Source: Veillonella nakazawae (GTDB taxonomy: Bacteria; Bacillota; Negativicutes; Veillonellales; Veillonellaceae). From it: 64,000 nt of DNA. The stretch lies in the NCBI RefSeq assembly GCF_013393365.1, contig NZ_AP022321.1, positions 1,564,501 through 1,628,500 on the forward strand, given 5' to 3'. Below are positions 9,605-18,358 of this stretch, one piece after another (the first letter of the stretch is position 1; each line of letters begins with the position of its first letter). The notes below the pieces were generated by a model. The model did not search any database. It was not told where the DNA came from and saw nothing but the letters and a program-made list of their open reading frames with translations. A program made the position numbers and the translations under genes.

Positions 9605-11313
9605 TATAGCACCCCTTTCTTGCCCATCATACCACTTACGGTACCGCCAGCTGGAATCATCGGCAATACATTATCTTCTCTTGCTACACGACAATCCAAG
9701 ATGATACTTTCATCAGATGTAATGAAAGATTTAAATTCTTTATTGAAATCATCTACATTATCGATACGAGCAGCTTTCAAATCAAAGGCATCTGCCAATT
9801 TCAAGAAGTCTGGACTCACTTCCAAATCTACATAGGAATAACGGTGGTCATTAAAGATTTGTTGCCATTGACGAACCATGCCAAGGTAACCATTATTAAT
9901 GATAACAATCTTAATTGGTAAATTATATTGGCGAACCATCATGAGCTCTTCGAAGGTCATTTGGAATCCACCATCACCAACAACAAGGATAACTTGTTTA
10001 TGAGGTGCCCCCACTTGAGCCCCGATTGCAGCTGGTAAACCATAGCCCATGGTACCTGCACCACCAGATGTAACAATGGTATGAGGTTTTTTATGAGTTA
10101 AGAATTGAGCCGCCCACATTTGATGTTGGCCTACGTCAGTTACAATAACGGCATCCTCTTTGGCAATCTTGTTAAGTTCAGATAATACGTATTGTGGATG
10201 TAATACACCATCTTTAGATTCAGGAATTACCATAGGATATTCCGCTTGCCATTCACGAATTTGTCCGATCCACGCTTCATGAGTTGTAGGTTCTACAAGC
10301 GTATTAAGTTCAGATAAAACTCGCTTCAAGTCACCTACGATTGGTACGTTAATAGTAACGTTTTTATCAATTTCTGCTGGGTCGATATCGATATGAATGA
10401 TTTTAGCTTTTTTACAGAAGAAATCTGGATGACCTGTAATGCGATCGTGGAAACGAATACCAGCTGCAATAACAAGGTCTGCTTCTTCTGTACTATTATT
10501 AGCCGCTACAGAGCCATGCATACCCACCATACCAAGAGCAAGCTCATGGTTACCTGGGAAACCACCAAGACCAACTAATGTATTTGTTACAGGAATTTGA
10601 GCCTTTTCTGCCAATTCCTTTAACTCATCCATAGCGCCAGATTTCAATACACCGGCACCGGCAATGATGAGCGGACGTTTCGCATTTTTAATGAGTGTAG
10701 CCGCTTTCTTAATTTGCCCTTGATGACCTTTATAGGTTGGATCATAACCTTCAAGATGGATAGGTACTTCATATAATTTATTGTATTCTGTCATGGATAT
10801 TTTTTCTGTTTGAATATCCTTTGGAATATCAATAAGAACAGGTCCTGGACGACCTGTACTAGCAATAAAATACGCTTCTTTGATGATGCGAGGTAAATCG
10901 CGAATATCTTGAACAAGGTAGTTATGTTTTGTAATCGGCATGGTAATACCTTGGATATCTGCTTCTTGGAAGGAATCCTTACCAATAAACGGACGACCAA
11001 CCTGACCAGTAATGGCCACCATAGGTACAGAATCCATGTAAGCAGTCATAATACCTGTAACAAGATTAGTTGCACCAGGACCGGACGTAGCGAGGCATAC
11101 GCCTACTTTTCCAGATACGCGTGCATAACCATCTGCTGCATGGGCTGCACCTTGTTCATGACGAACAAAATAGTGTTTAATTTCAGGGAAGCTATAAATT
11201 TCATCATAAATTGGAATTACCGCGCCACCTGGATAACCGAACATGTCGGTTACACCAAGGCGATGCAATGTTTCAAGGACAATGCGTGCCCCATTGATTG
11301 TTTCTGCGCTCAT
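9604..11313 (-). CDS. ilvB: Acetolactate synthase large (catalytic) subunit
   Basis: Thiamine diphosphate enzyme that condenses pyruvate with pyruvate or 2-oxobutyrate, the first common step of branched-chain amino acid synthesis. The catalytic Glu lies in FVRHEQGAAHAADGYAR (about residue 54). The TPP-binding motif is GDGGFQMTFEELMMVRQYNLP (about residues 447-467) ending in IINN. The middle FAD-binding domain has GHQGQ and GMHGS segments. The 569-residue length is usual. AAAGGG lies 5 nt upstream of the ATG. It is followed directly by ilvN and preceded by ilvA. Confidence 0.97.
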   Translation of the reverse strand: MSAETINGARIVLETLHRLGVTDMFGYPGGAVIPIYDEIYSFPEIKHYFVRHEQGAAHAADGYARVSGKVGVCLATSGPGATNLVTGIMTAYMDSVPMVAITGQVGRPFIGKDSFQEADIQGITMPITKHNYLVQDIRDLPRIIKEAYFIASTGRPGPVLIDIPKDIQTEKISMTEYNKLYEVPIHLEGYDPTYKGHQGQIKKAATLIKNAKRPLIIAGAGVLKSGAMDELKELAEKAQIPVTNTLVGLGGFPGNHELALGMVGMHGSVAANNSTEEADLVIAAGIRFHDRITGHPDFFCKKAKIIHIDIDPAEIDKNVTINVPIVGDLKRVLSELNTLVEPTTHEAWIGQIREWQAEYPMVIPESKDGVLHPQYVLSELNKIAKEDAVIVTDVGQHQMWAAQFLTHKKPHTIVTSGGAGTMGYGLPAAIGAQVGAPHKQVILVVGDGGFQMTFEELMMVRQYNLPIKIVIINNGYLGMVRQWQQIFNDHRYSYVDLEVSPDFLKLADAFDLKAARIDNVDDFNKEFKSFITSDESIILDCRVAREDNVLPMIPAGGTVSGMMGKKGVL

Positions 11314-11331
11314 AGGAACCCTTTCGACCAG

Positions 11332-12555
11332 CTATTCAGATAAAATCTCGCTGGAATTTAATCGTTTAATAATGTAACCATTATTTTTGAAAGTATCAAT
11401 AATGTGTTTGATGTGTTCTTCACCATTTGTTTCTACAGTCACTTGCAATTCCACTTCATGGAAGCGGTCAAGGTTTTTAAACTGATTGTGATCAAGTTTA
11501 ATAACGTTTGCATCCGCATCTGCAAGCATTTCAGATACAGCAACCAATTGACCTGGTTTATCTGGAAGGTTGACAGAGAAAGTGAAGATACGACCACGCA
11601 ATACGAGACCTTTATTGATCATAGAAGAAATAGTAAGTACGTCGATATTACCACCACTAACAATGGCTACTGCCTTTTTGCCTTTACAGTCTAATTTTTT
11701 TAGACCTGCTAATGGTAAAATACCAGAGTTTTCTGCTACTAACTTATGTTTTTCTACAAGCAACAAAAATGCTTCCATCAATTCATAATCAGAGACAGTA
11801 ACAATTTCATCTACATATTTCTTAATATATGCTAATGTAGTTTCGCCGATTTGACGTACAGCTGTACCATCTGCGATAGTTGCCACCTCACTAAGTGGTA
11901 CAGGATGATCTTCTTTTAACGCAGCTATTGCACTAGCTGCACCTTCAGGTTCTACACCAATAATTTTAATGCTAGGATTTTTTAATTTCGCCGCAGCTGC
12001 GATACCAGAAACAATACCGCCACCACCAACAGGAACTAGCAATACATCCGCATCAGGCAATTCCTCAAGAACTTCTAATGCAATTGTACCTTGCCCTTCG
12101 ATAACATCTTCGTCATCAAAAGGATGGACGAACACATAGCCGTGCTCTTGTTGTAATTCCATCGCTTTTTGGTAAGCTTCATCATAAATCTCACCATGTA
12201 GAACGACTTCGGCACCATATTGTTTTGTAGCATTAACCTTGATGAGAGGTGTATGTTTTGGCATAACGATTGTCGCTTTAATGCCTAGACGTTTTGCAGC
12301 AAGCGCTACACCTTGTGCATGGTTGCCGGCAGACGCGGCAATAACGCCGCGTGCCTTTTCTTCTTCTGTTAATTTTGCAATTTTATTATATGCACCACGA
12401 ACCTTAAAGGAACCTGTTATTTGCAAATTTTCTGGCTTGATATATACATCATTGCCACACTCGTCAGAGAACACATCACTATGAAGCAATTTTGTTTTCA
12501 CCGTGATTGTGCTTAATCGCTCACGAGCCTCCATAAAATCATACAACTTATGCAT
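11332..12555 (-). CDS. ilvA: Threonine ammonia-lyase, short form with one ACT domain
   Basis: PLP enzyme that deaminates threonine to 2-oxobutyrate, the entry to isoleucine synthesis. The PLP lysine is in ITGSFKVRGAYNKI (about residue 51). The phosphate-binding loop is VGGGGIVSGIAAA. A single C-terminal ACT domain begins near residue 325 (FSVNLPDKPGQLVAVSEML). At 407 residues it is the shorter TIGR01127 type, not the 500-residue E. coli IlvA; this type can be catabolic (TdcB-like), but its place between ilvD and ilvB supports a biosynthetic role. AGGAG stands 9 nt before the ATG. Confidence 0.93.
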   Translation of the reverse strand: MHKLYDFMEARERLSTITVKTKLLHSDVFSDECGNDVYIKPENLQITGSFKVRGAYNKIAKLTEEEKARGVIAASAGNHAQGVALAAKRLGIKATIVMPKHTPLIKVNATKQYGAEVVLHGEIYDEAYQKAMELQQEHGYVFVHPFDDEDVIEGQGTIALEVLEELPDADVLLVPVGGGGIVSGIAAAAKLKNPSIKIIGVEPEGAASAIAALKEDHPVPLSEVATIADGTAVRQIGETTLAYIKKYVDEIVTVSDYELMEAFLLLVEKHKLVAENSGILPLAGLKKLDCKGKKAVAIVSGGNIDVLTISSMINKGLVLRGRIFTFSVNLPDKPGQLVAVSEMLADADANVIKLDHNQFKNLDRFHEVELQVTVETNGEEHIKHIIDTFKNNGYIIKRLNSSEILSE

Positions 12556-12596
12556 GTACTCTATCTCCTCTAGTTAGTATTAATGAAAATCTACTA

Positions 12597-14267
12597 TTAG
12601 TCTTCAAATACTTCGATAGCACCTTGTGCTGCAGAGGATACATGAAGAGCGTATTTTTTAAGGTATCCAGTTACATTGGATTTGAATGGTTTCAATGCGG
12701 CTTTACGACGAGCGATTTCTTCATCAGATACAGCCAATTCCAATTTACCGTTTGGAATATCGATGTTGATAATGTCACCATCTTCAACAACAGCGATTGT
12801 GCCACCAGCCGCAGCTTCTGGAGATACGTGACCAATGGATGCACCACGTGTAGCACCAGAGAAACGACCATCAGTCAACAAGGCTACGTCTTTATCAAGA
12901 CCCATACCTGCGATCATGGATGTTGGTGTTAACATTTCACGCATGCCAGGGCCTCCTTTAGGACCTTCGTAACGGATAACTACCACATCACCTTTTACGA
13001 TTTTACCGCCTGTAATAGCTTCAACAGCTTCTTCTTCGCTGTTGAATACCTTTGCTGGACCAGAGTGAACAAGCATATCTTCATCTACGGCACCTGCTTT
13101 TACAACGGAACCGTCTACAGCAAGGTTACCTTTAAGAACGGCAATACCACCTGTTTCATGAACAGGATTATTCCAAGGATGAATAACGTCTTCATCAGTT
13201 ACATGAGCTACCGCTGCAATTTCACCTTGTGTTTTAAGAGCTACAGTTTTGCAATCTGTATGCAAACGACCATTTTCTGCTAAACGTTTCAACACAGCAG
13301 ATACGCCGCCTGCAGCATACAAGTCTTCGATGAAGTATTTACCAGATGGAGAAAGTTTGGACAATTGAGGTGTGTTTTGTGCAATGCGATCGAAGTCGTC
13401 CAAGGACAATGGTACACCTGCTTCGTGAGCGATAGCTGGCAAATGAAGTGCTGTATTAGAGGAACCACCCAAAGCCATATCTAGAGCTACTGCATTTTCA
13501 AAAGCTTCGCGTGTCATAATGTCTTTAGGACGAAGGTTTGCTTTCAATACCTCTACTGCTTGCATACCTGCTAATTTAGCAAGACGTAAACGTTCAGAGT
13601 ATACTGCTGGAATTGTACCATTACCAGGAAGGCCCATACCAAGAGCTTCTGTTAAGCAGTTCATTGTATTAGCTGTGTACATACCAGAGCAAGAACCACA
13701 TGTAGGACATGCGGTATTTTCGATTTCAGCTAACTCAGCATCACCCATTTCACCAGTTTGATGTTTACCTACTGCTTCGAATACATCAGACAAACCGATT
13801 TTTTTGCCATTATGTACGCCTGCAAGCATAGCACCACCAGATACGAATACGGATGGAATATTTAGACGAGCTGCAGCTATCAACATACCAGGTACTACTT
13901 TATCGCAGTTTGGAATGAATACCATAGCATCAAATGGTGTTGCCATAGCAGTTGCTTCGATGGAATCAGCGATGATATTACGAGTTACCAAGGAGTATTT
14001 CATACCGATGTGGTTCATCGCCAAGCCGTCACAAATACCAATTGTATTGAACTCGATTGGCACACCACCTGCGTTGCGAATGCCGTCTTTTACGGCTTGT
14101 ACAATATTTTTCAAGCCCACGTGACCAGGGATAATTTCGTTGAAAGAGTTCGCAATACCAATGACTGGTCTGCCCATTTCTTCATCAACAAAACCAAGAG
14201 CTTTTAGCAAAGATCTGTGTGGTGCACGTGCTACGCCTGTTTTTAAATTGTCACTTCTACAACTCAT
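12597..14267 (-). CDS. ilvD: Dihydroxy-acid dehydratase
   Basis: Iron-sulfur enzyme that dehydrates 2,3-dihydroxy-isovalerate and -methylvalerate to 2-oxo acids in branched-chain amino acid synthesis. Cluster cysteines are in [12 protein letters not shown] and [19 protein letters not shown]-terminal motifs include [12 protein letters not shown] and [18 protein letters not shown]. The ATG at 14267 gives 556 residues, starting [24 protein letters not shown] lies about 7 nt upstream. An earlier in-frame start lies inside the leader region and is less likely. It is the first enzyme gene behind the leader ORF and attenuator. Confidence 0.96.
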   Translation of the reverse strand: MSCRSDNLKTGVARAPHRSLLKALGFVDEEMGRPVIGIANSFNEIIPGHVGLKNIVQAVKDGIRNAGGVPIEFNTIGICDGLAMNHIGMKYSLVTRNIIADSIEATAMATPFDAMVFIPNCDKVVPGMLIAAARLNIPSVFVSGGAMLAGVHNGKKIGLSDVFEAVGKHQTGEMGDAELAEIENTACPTCGSCSGMYTANTMNCLTEALGMGLPGNGTIPAVYSERLRLAKLAGMQAVEVLKANLRPKDIMTREAFENAVALDMALGGSSNTALHLPAIAHEAGVPLSLDDFDRIAQNTPQLSKLSPSGKYFIEDLYAAGGVSAVLKRLAENGRLHTDCKTVALKTQGEIAAVAHVTDEDVIHPWNNPVHETGGIAVLKGNLAVDGSVVKAGAVDEDMLVHSGPAKVFNSEEEAVEAITGGKIVKGDVVVIRYEGPKGGPGMREMLTPTSMIAGMGLDKDVALLTDGRFSGATRGASIGHVSPEAAAGGTIAVVEDGDIINIDIPNGKLELAVSDEEIARRKAALKPFKSNVTGYLKKYALHVSSAAQGAIEVFED

Positions 14268-14320
14268 GTTAATCTCCTCACTTTTCTTGAAAGCATCCAC
14301 TTGGATACTTTTCAACTTAA

Positions 14321-14350
14321 TAAAAAAAGACGATTCTTATGAATCGTCTT
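14321..14350 (-). terminator. Attenuator-like terminator in the ilvD leader
   Basis: A perfect 10-bp stem (AAGACGATTC / GAATCGTCTT) with loop ATAA followed by a run of seven T on the minus strand. It lies downstream of the leader ORF and 54 nt before the ilvD start codon, so it would stop transcription before the operon unless prevented. A UCGUUU segment at 14400-14405 could compete for part of the 5' arm, which is weak evidence for an antiterminator. Confidence 0.85.
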
Positions 14351-14459
14351 AAAAGTTTACAAATGATATTCCTTTTGTTTACAGAATTCCTATGTACATA
14401 AACGACCTATGTATCCCTTGGAATAAATACACATAAGAAACAAACCGTATAGTCAAATC

Positions 14460-14591
14460 TTATTGATTGTATATTAAACCATTCGTGGAACCTTTAAGAC
14501 AAAAACGTGTTAAGTTGTTGTTCATAATTCGAATGTCTTTAATAATCACGACGAGCGCGATAATCAACAAGCTAATGACTAAACCCAACAT
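14460..14591 (-). CDS. Candidate ilv leader peptide, 43 residues
   Basis: A short ORF with ATG at 14589-14591 and stop at 14460-14462. GGAGG lies four bases before the ATG. The peptide starts MLGLVISLLIIALVVIIK; 13 of residues 2-17 are Leu, Ile or Val, the three end products of the operon. It sits between a sigma-70-like promoter and a rho-independent terminator upstream of ilvD, the layout of ribosome-mediated attenuation as in the E. coli ilv operon. The hydrophobic run could also be a tiny membrane protein; position argues for a leader. The second half (NNNLTRFCLKGSTNGLIYNQ) has no such bias. Confidence 0.7.
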   Translation of the reverse strand: MLGLVISLLIIALVVIIKDIRIMNNNLTRFCLKGSTNGLIYNQ

Positions 14592-14625
14592 GTTTCCTCC
14601 TAAAGTAATCTGTAATCATAAAATA

Positions 14626-14654
14626 ATAATAACACTTTATATAATGTCGTGCAA
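14626..14654 (-). promoter_or_regulatory. Promoter of the ilv leader and ilvD operon
   Basis: TTGCAC and TATTAT separated by 17 nt on the minus strand. The predicted start lies near 14618, about 27 nt before the leader ATG. Between here and the DASS terminator (14655-14790) the sequence is AT-rich and I see nothing else. Confidence 0.7.
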
Positions 14655-14792
14655 TAAATATTCTATAGATTTATCATATAAATTTTTAAAGTTTACCATA
14701 TATAAAAACTATAGCAATAACAATAATACACTACATATCTAATACACATAGAAAATAAATCGATAACAAACGCCTAAACAGGTAGCGCAAAT

Positions 14793-14824
14793 AAAAAATC
14801 CCTCACTACTGTGAGGGATTTTTG
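14793..14824 (-). terminator. Rho-independent terminator of the DASS transporter gene
   Basis: A 12-bp stem (AAAATCCCTCAC / GTGAGGGATTTT) with loop AGTA, followed by T-rich sequence on the minus strand, immediately after the transporter stop. It is symmetrical enough to work on both strands. Confidence 0.9.
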
Positions 14825-14828
14825 AATA

Positions 14829-16232
14829 TTATAGAATACCGAATAGCCACATGCCAAGGGTACCGCCCCAGAAATGAATTAAGAAGCTAACCACAGAAAT
14901 AGCAAGACCTACACGCCACCATGTTCCTTGTGGTACATAACCAGCACCAAAGAAGATTGGTGTTACACCAGAACTATAATGTGTTAATGTACAGCCAGGG
15001 CTGTTCATCAAACCAAAGAGCAAGATGGTAAATGGAATTGGTGCGCCCATTGCTACCAAGATAGCTGCAAAGGCGGAGAATAATGCTGTAATACGCGCTG
15101 TACCACTGGCAAAGAAATATTGAGAGTATACAAAGGTTGCAGAGATAATGAAGGATGCCCAGAACCAATCAATACCTACAAGATGTTGACTTACAAAATC
15201 AGCAAATACTGCAACAACACCGAGCTTGCCAAGTAAACCAGCCATACCAACGAGGGTACCCATCCAGATTAGAATATCCCAACCTGTGCGTTCACCTAGA
15301 ATATCTTCCCAAGTAAGGGATCCTGTAACTACACACGCAAGTACGCCCATCATAGCAACTACAGTAGGATGTAACTTTGTCCAAATCGCTGTGGACCACA
15401 GCAAAATACAAAGTACAAAAATAATAGCCACTGAAATTTCAGCCTTTGTAATAGGACCTAGTATATCTAGCTCTTTTTGGGCCATTACCGCTGCTTGAGG
15501 TGTCTCCTTAATTTCAGGCGGATAGATTTTATAAATAAACCAAGGCATCAAAATCATGCAAATTACACCAGGGATTACACCTGCTTGGAACCATTCCCAC
15601 CATGAAATATCATAGCCAAATAATTTTGCACCTAAGGATGTAATCAATAAGTTACCACTACAAGCAGTTAAGAAGATTGTTACAGTAATGGTGTTTATCG
15701 TATGAGCCGTAGTCATCAAGTACGCCCCAATACGACGTGCCGTACTACCATTTGGCTCAGAATCAAAGGCTAACGAAATGTTTTGTACGATTGGGAAAAT
15801 AATACCGCCCCCACGCGCCGTATTTGATGGCGTGGCAGGAGAAATAATAAGATCTGTACAAGCCAATGCATAAGCTAGCTTTAAAGAACTAGTACCAAAG
15901 GAGCGAATCAAAGTATACGCGATACGCTTACCAAGGCCAGAATTAATAATGCCTCTAGAAAAGAATACAGCTGCTACGATAAGCCATACATTGGCTTCAG
16001 CGTAACCACCTAATGCTTGCACCATGGTAATAGAATTTGTTGCTACTGCCACAACAATACCAAAGAGTGCCATAATACCTGTTGGCCAAGGTCGTAAAAT
16101 AAAACCTACAATTGTAGCCGTGAAGATAGCTAATAAATGCCATCCTTCAGGCTTAATCGCCTCCGTGTGAGGCAAGAACCAAATTACAAGTCCTACCAGT
16201 ACCGTCAGTGCGGCGCGTGTAAAGGTATTCAT
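14829..16232 (-). CDS. DASS-family anion (dicarboxylate/citrate type) transporter
   Basis: A 467-residue polytopic inner-membrane protein of the divalent anion:sodium symporter family (CitT/SodiT/2-oxoglutarate-malate translocator type). About 12 hydrophobic segments are visible. Family motifs are SPATPSNTARGGG (about residue 132, substrate/Na site) and NSPGCTLTHYSSGVTPIFFGAGYV (C-terminal half). The substrate is probably a di- or tricarboxylate such as malate, succinate or citrate. Veillonella lives on lactate and other organic acids, which fits, but the substrate is an inference. A perfect 19-nt palindrome lies at the presumed promoter. Confidence 0.9.
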   Translation of the reverse strand: MNTFTRAALTVLVGLVIWFLPHTEAIKPEGWHLLAIFTATIVGFILRPWPTGIMALFGIVVAVATNSITMVQALGGYAEANVWLIVAAVFFSRGIINSGLGKRIAYTLIRSFGTSSLKLAYALACTDLIISPATPSNTARGGGIIFPIVQNISLAFDSEPNGSTARRIGAYLMTTAHTINTITVTIFLTACSGNLLITSLGAKLFGYDISWWEWFQAGVIPGVICMILMPWFIYKIYPPEIKETPQAAVMAQKELDILGPITKAEISVAIIFVLCILLWSTAIWTKLHPTVVAMMGVLACVVTGSLTWEDILGERTGWDILIWMGTLVGMAGLLGKLGVVAVFADFVSQHLVGIDWFWASFIISATFVYSQYFFASGTARITALFSAFAAILVAMGAPIPFTILLFGLMNSPGCTLTHYSSGVTPIFFGAGYVPQGTWWRVGLAISVVSFLIHFWGGTLGMWLFGIL

Positions 16233-16257
16233 AGAACCTCCCTATCAAACTACACAT

Positions 16258-16276
16258 ATCAACAGTTACTGTTGAT
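16258..16276. promoter_or_regulatory. Palindromic operator candidate at the DASS promoter
   Basis: ATCAACAGT, one central base, ACTGTTGAT: a perfect 9-bp inverted repeat 26 nt before the DASS start codon. A TATAAT box (minus strand) overlaps its upstream edge, so the palindrome would cover about -5 to +14 of the transcript. This is where repressors bind. It could instead be a stabilising hairpin at the RNA 5' end. Confidence 0.45.
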
Positions 16277-16279
16277 TAT

Positions 16280-16319
16280 AAAAAACTATATGGCGGTCAT
16301 CACACATAACCGCCATATA
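16280..16319 (-). terminator. Rho-independent terminator of the cupin gene
   Basis: An 11-bp perfect stem (TATATGGCGGT / ACCGCCATATA) with a loop of about 11 bases, followed by GTTTTTTAT on the minus strand. It directly follows the cupin stop codon. Confidence 0.88.
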
Positions 16320-16321
16320 AA

Positions 16322-16765
16322 TTAGCAACTTTCCAAAAATTCTTTAATCTTTGGATTAGAGCACAATGTATCCATCTCTTCAGGGGTTAATAATTTTACC
16401 TTGTCCCGATCTTGGTTAACCAAACAAAGGAATCCGATATAATCTCCTTTATTAGCCCGGAATTGATGTATCGTTTTACCTGGAATTTCAATAAAATCAC
16501 CAGCTTCTACATCATGGATTTCATCGCCTAATAAGACTTGACCCTTCCCGCGGAATATCATAACCATATGTGTATGTTCATGATATTCAAGCGTAGAATA
16601 CCCACCTGGCAAGCATTCAAAATAGCGGAATTGGCATGGAATATCAAAGGCCCCATCGTATAAAACTTGACGTGTTACATCTTTAAAAGGGCTACCATCT
16701 TGTTTATATACCAAGGTATCGACGCCATCCCACTTGAAATTTTTAGCATCAAACTTGCGTATCAT
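16322..16765 (-). CDS. Single-domain cupin protein
   Basis: A 147-residue cytosolic protein. Cupin motif 1 is GGYSTLEYHEHTHMVMIFRG (two His and a Glu-like position as metal ligands). Motif 2 is GDFIEIPGKTIHQF. Such small cupins bind a divalent metal and may be isomerases, dioxygenases or sensors; nothing here selects one. It has its own terminator and follows the HMA gene terminator, so it may depend on a promoter that I could not define. Confidence 0.85.
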   Translation of the reverse strand: MIRKFDAKNFKWDGVDTLVYKQDGSPFKDVTRQVLYDGAFDIPCQFRYFECLPGGYSTLEYHEHTHMVMIFRGKGQVLLGDEIHDVEAGDFIEIPGKTIHQFRANKGDYIGFLCLVNQDRDKVKLLTPEEMDTLCSNPKIKEFLESC

Positions 16766-16784
16766 TTTATTACCTCTTTATGAA

Positions 16785-16820
16785 AAAAGGCTGCATCGAA
16801 ACAGTGTTTCAATACAGCCC
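16785..16820 (-). terminator. Rho-independent terminator of the HMA gene
   Basis: A 15-bp stem with two G-U pairs (GGCTGTATTGAAACA / TGTTTCGATGCAGCC) followed by TTTTTTC on the minus strand, 12 nt after the HMA protein stop. Confidence 0.85.
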
Positions 16821-16831
16821 TATGGGTTCGA

Positions 16832-17140
16832 TTATTTGAAGAAACGTTTCAATGTTCCTAGTAAACCATGACTATGTTCTTGTACACCATCTGCAACGCT
16901 TTCTACTTCAAAGCCTGTACGTTCAATAGCTTTTGTAATAACTTCAACAGATGCTTTTGCTGGATCAAAAGAAACAGTCGCTGTTTTCTCTGGCAAATTT
17001 ACCTCTGCGCTCAAAACACCAGGTAAACCAAGGGATGCACCTTCAACAGTTTCTTTACAGTTATTGCACATCATACCAGGCACAGTAAATACCTTTGTTA
17101 CAACACCATTATCTTCACCGCAACCACAATCTTTACACAT
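16832..17140 (-). CDS. Heavy-metal-associated (CopZ-like) domain protein
   Basis: A 102-residue protein with an HMA fold. The metal site is GMMCNNC (C25 and C28). An extra cysteine cluster lies at the N-terminus (C2, C5, C7 in MCKDCGCG). A tail with HSHG and a basic end (LKRFFK) follows the domain. The fold usually carries Cu(I) or another soft metal, as a chaperone or as the detached N-terminal domain of a P-type ATPase. No copper ATPase is in the window. It starts 14 nt after tatA and is probably cotranscribed with it. Confidence 0.88.
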   Translation of the reverse strand: MCKDCGCGEDNGVVTKVFTVPGMMCNNCKETVEGASLGLPGVLSAEVNLPEKTATVSFDPAKASVEVITKAIERTGFEVESVADGVQEHSHGLLGTLKRFFK

Positions 17141-17154
17141 AGTGATACCTCCTA

Positions 17155-17397
17155 TTAATCATTAGCTTCTTTATGTTTATCGTCGTTTTTAGCCCCTGCT
17201 GTTACGTCGATAGTAGTCGCCTTTTTAACGGCTTCTTTCGTTTCATCAACAGCTTTTTTAGGGCCGGAAATAGCATCTTTAAATTCATTGATGCCCTTAC
17301 CAATAGCTTTACCTACTTCAGGTAATTTACCAGGTCCGAAGATAACTAAAGCGATCACTAATATAACTATTAATTCAGGTGTTCCTATAGATCCCAT
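17155..17397 (-). CDS. tatA: Sec-independent translocase protein TatA
   Basis: An 80-residue single-span protein. The N-terminus [33 protein letters not shown] has the conserved TatA transmembrane helix, FGPGKLP hinge and amphipathic helix. A charged, Lys/Asp-rich tail follows. TatA oligomerises to let folded proteins with twin-arginine signals cross the membrane. No tatC is in the window, so the partner must lie elsewhere. Confidence 0.93.
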   Translation of the reverse strand: MGSIGTPELIVILVIALVIFGPGKLPEVGKAIGKGINEFKDAISGPKKAVDETKEAVKKATTIDVTAGAKNDDKHKEAND

Positions 17398-17433
17398 ATG
17401 TATCTCCTTTATATTTACTAAAACTTACATCTT

Positions 17434-18189
17434 TTAGTGTACATCATTATAGGCTGCCTTGTCCACATACCAGGTCACAGCTTCTTGTGAAAGTACAGCA
17501 CCAGGCAATGTACGGCCAATGCGTTTTTCCCACGTTAAATCCTCGTAATCTTCGCGTTGGTATAATACCTTTGTCAATGCAGTTCGCTTGCTTTCACCAG
17601 TCACAGTAAACCAGACAGCATCAGATTTTGCTAGGAAAGAAAATGTCATAGAAATGCGTTCCCATACCTTGCCATCTTCAACGGCCACTACATCTTGATC
17701 AGCTACACGCAGTGCGTGAGAGCCTGCAAATAATCCTGCCGTATGACCATCCTCGCCTAGATCAAGCAACGCTAAATCAAGACCAGATTTCTTACACGCC
17801 TTGAGGACATTGCGAACCTCTTTTTCATATTCTTCAGCCGCTTCATGTACGGTTTTAGAATCCGTATTAATGGGCAAGAAATGAGCAGCCCCCTTTGCCT
17901 TGCATAGCAAATGAGGTTTTACGCGATTGAAGTAATTATTCTCATGCGCTTGTGGCAAGAAACGCTCATCAGTCCACAAGAAGAATATACGTTCCCAATT
18001 AAGGCGCTCAATATATTCAGGAGAGTTAAGTAATTCTAACAAACCATTTACAACAGAACCCCCAGTAATACCAACGATGCACGTTTCAGTACGGCTAATT
18101 TCATCATTGGTAAAATCAATAAAATCCTCCGCCAATGCTTGGACTACATCACTAGGACCGTCATAACATTTAATTGTATCTTGAGCCAT
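17434..18189 (-). CDS. pgl: 6-phosphogluconolactonase
   Basis: A 251-residue DevB/SOL-type enzyme of the oxidative pentose phosphate pathway. It hydrolyses 6-phosphogluconolactone. GITGGSVVNGL near residue 42, LWTDERFLP near 92 and LDLGEDGHTAGLF near 146 are the family motifs. No glucose-6-phosphate dehydrogenase gene is adjacent. It lies 36 nt upstream of tatA with no terminator between, so they may share a transcript. AGGAGG is present before the ATG. A related glucosamine-6-phosphate deaminase function is unlikely given the motifs. Confidence 0.9.
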   Translation of the reverse strand: MAQDTIKCYDGPSDVVQALAEDFIDFTNDEISRTETCIVGITGGSVVNGLLELLNSPEYIERLNWERIFFLWTDERFLPQAHENNYFNRVKPHLLCKAKGAAHFLPINTDSKTVHEAAEEYEKEVRNVLKACKKSGLDLALLDLGEDGHTAGLFAGSHALRVADQDVVAVEDGKVWERISMTFSFLAKSDAVWFTVTGESKRTALTKVLYQREDYEDLTWEKRIGRTLPGAVLSQEAVTWYVDKAAYNDVH

Positions 18190-18254
18190 ATAATAATGAC
18201 CTCCTAAAACTATTATAATAGTACTATTATATACACTTTTGCTTTTTTATGAAA

Positions 18255-18296
18255 GCAAAACCGATGTAACTCAATATATAGAGCCACATCGGTTCG
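18255..18296 (-). terminator. Terminator of the crotonase-family gene
   Basis: A 9-bp stem (AACCGATGT / ACATCGGTT) with an extended loop that has a further GAG/CTC pairing, followed by TTTTGCTTTC on the minus strand. It lies about 63 nt after the stop of the upstream gene. Confidence 0.7.
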
Positions 18297-18358
18297 AATT
18301 ATATTAGTAACTGCTTATAAAATACATGATATTTCATAGAATTACAAGAGAATAGTTA

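Noticed and set aside
14460..14591. Toxin-like small membrane peptide (type I toxin)
   Set aside because: The hydrophobic run would fit, but no antisense RNA promoter was seen opposite it and the position before ilvD explains it better as a leader peptide.
14341..14660. T-box riboswitch upstream of ilvD
   Set aside because: The T-box consensus (AGGGTGGNACCGCG type) is not found on the minus strand in this leader. A leader ORF and terminator are there instead.
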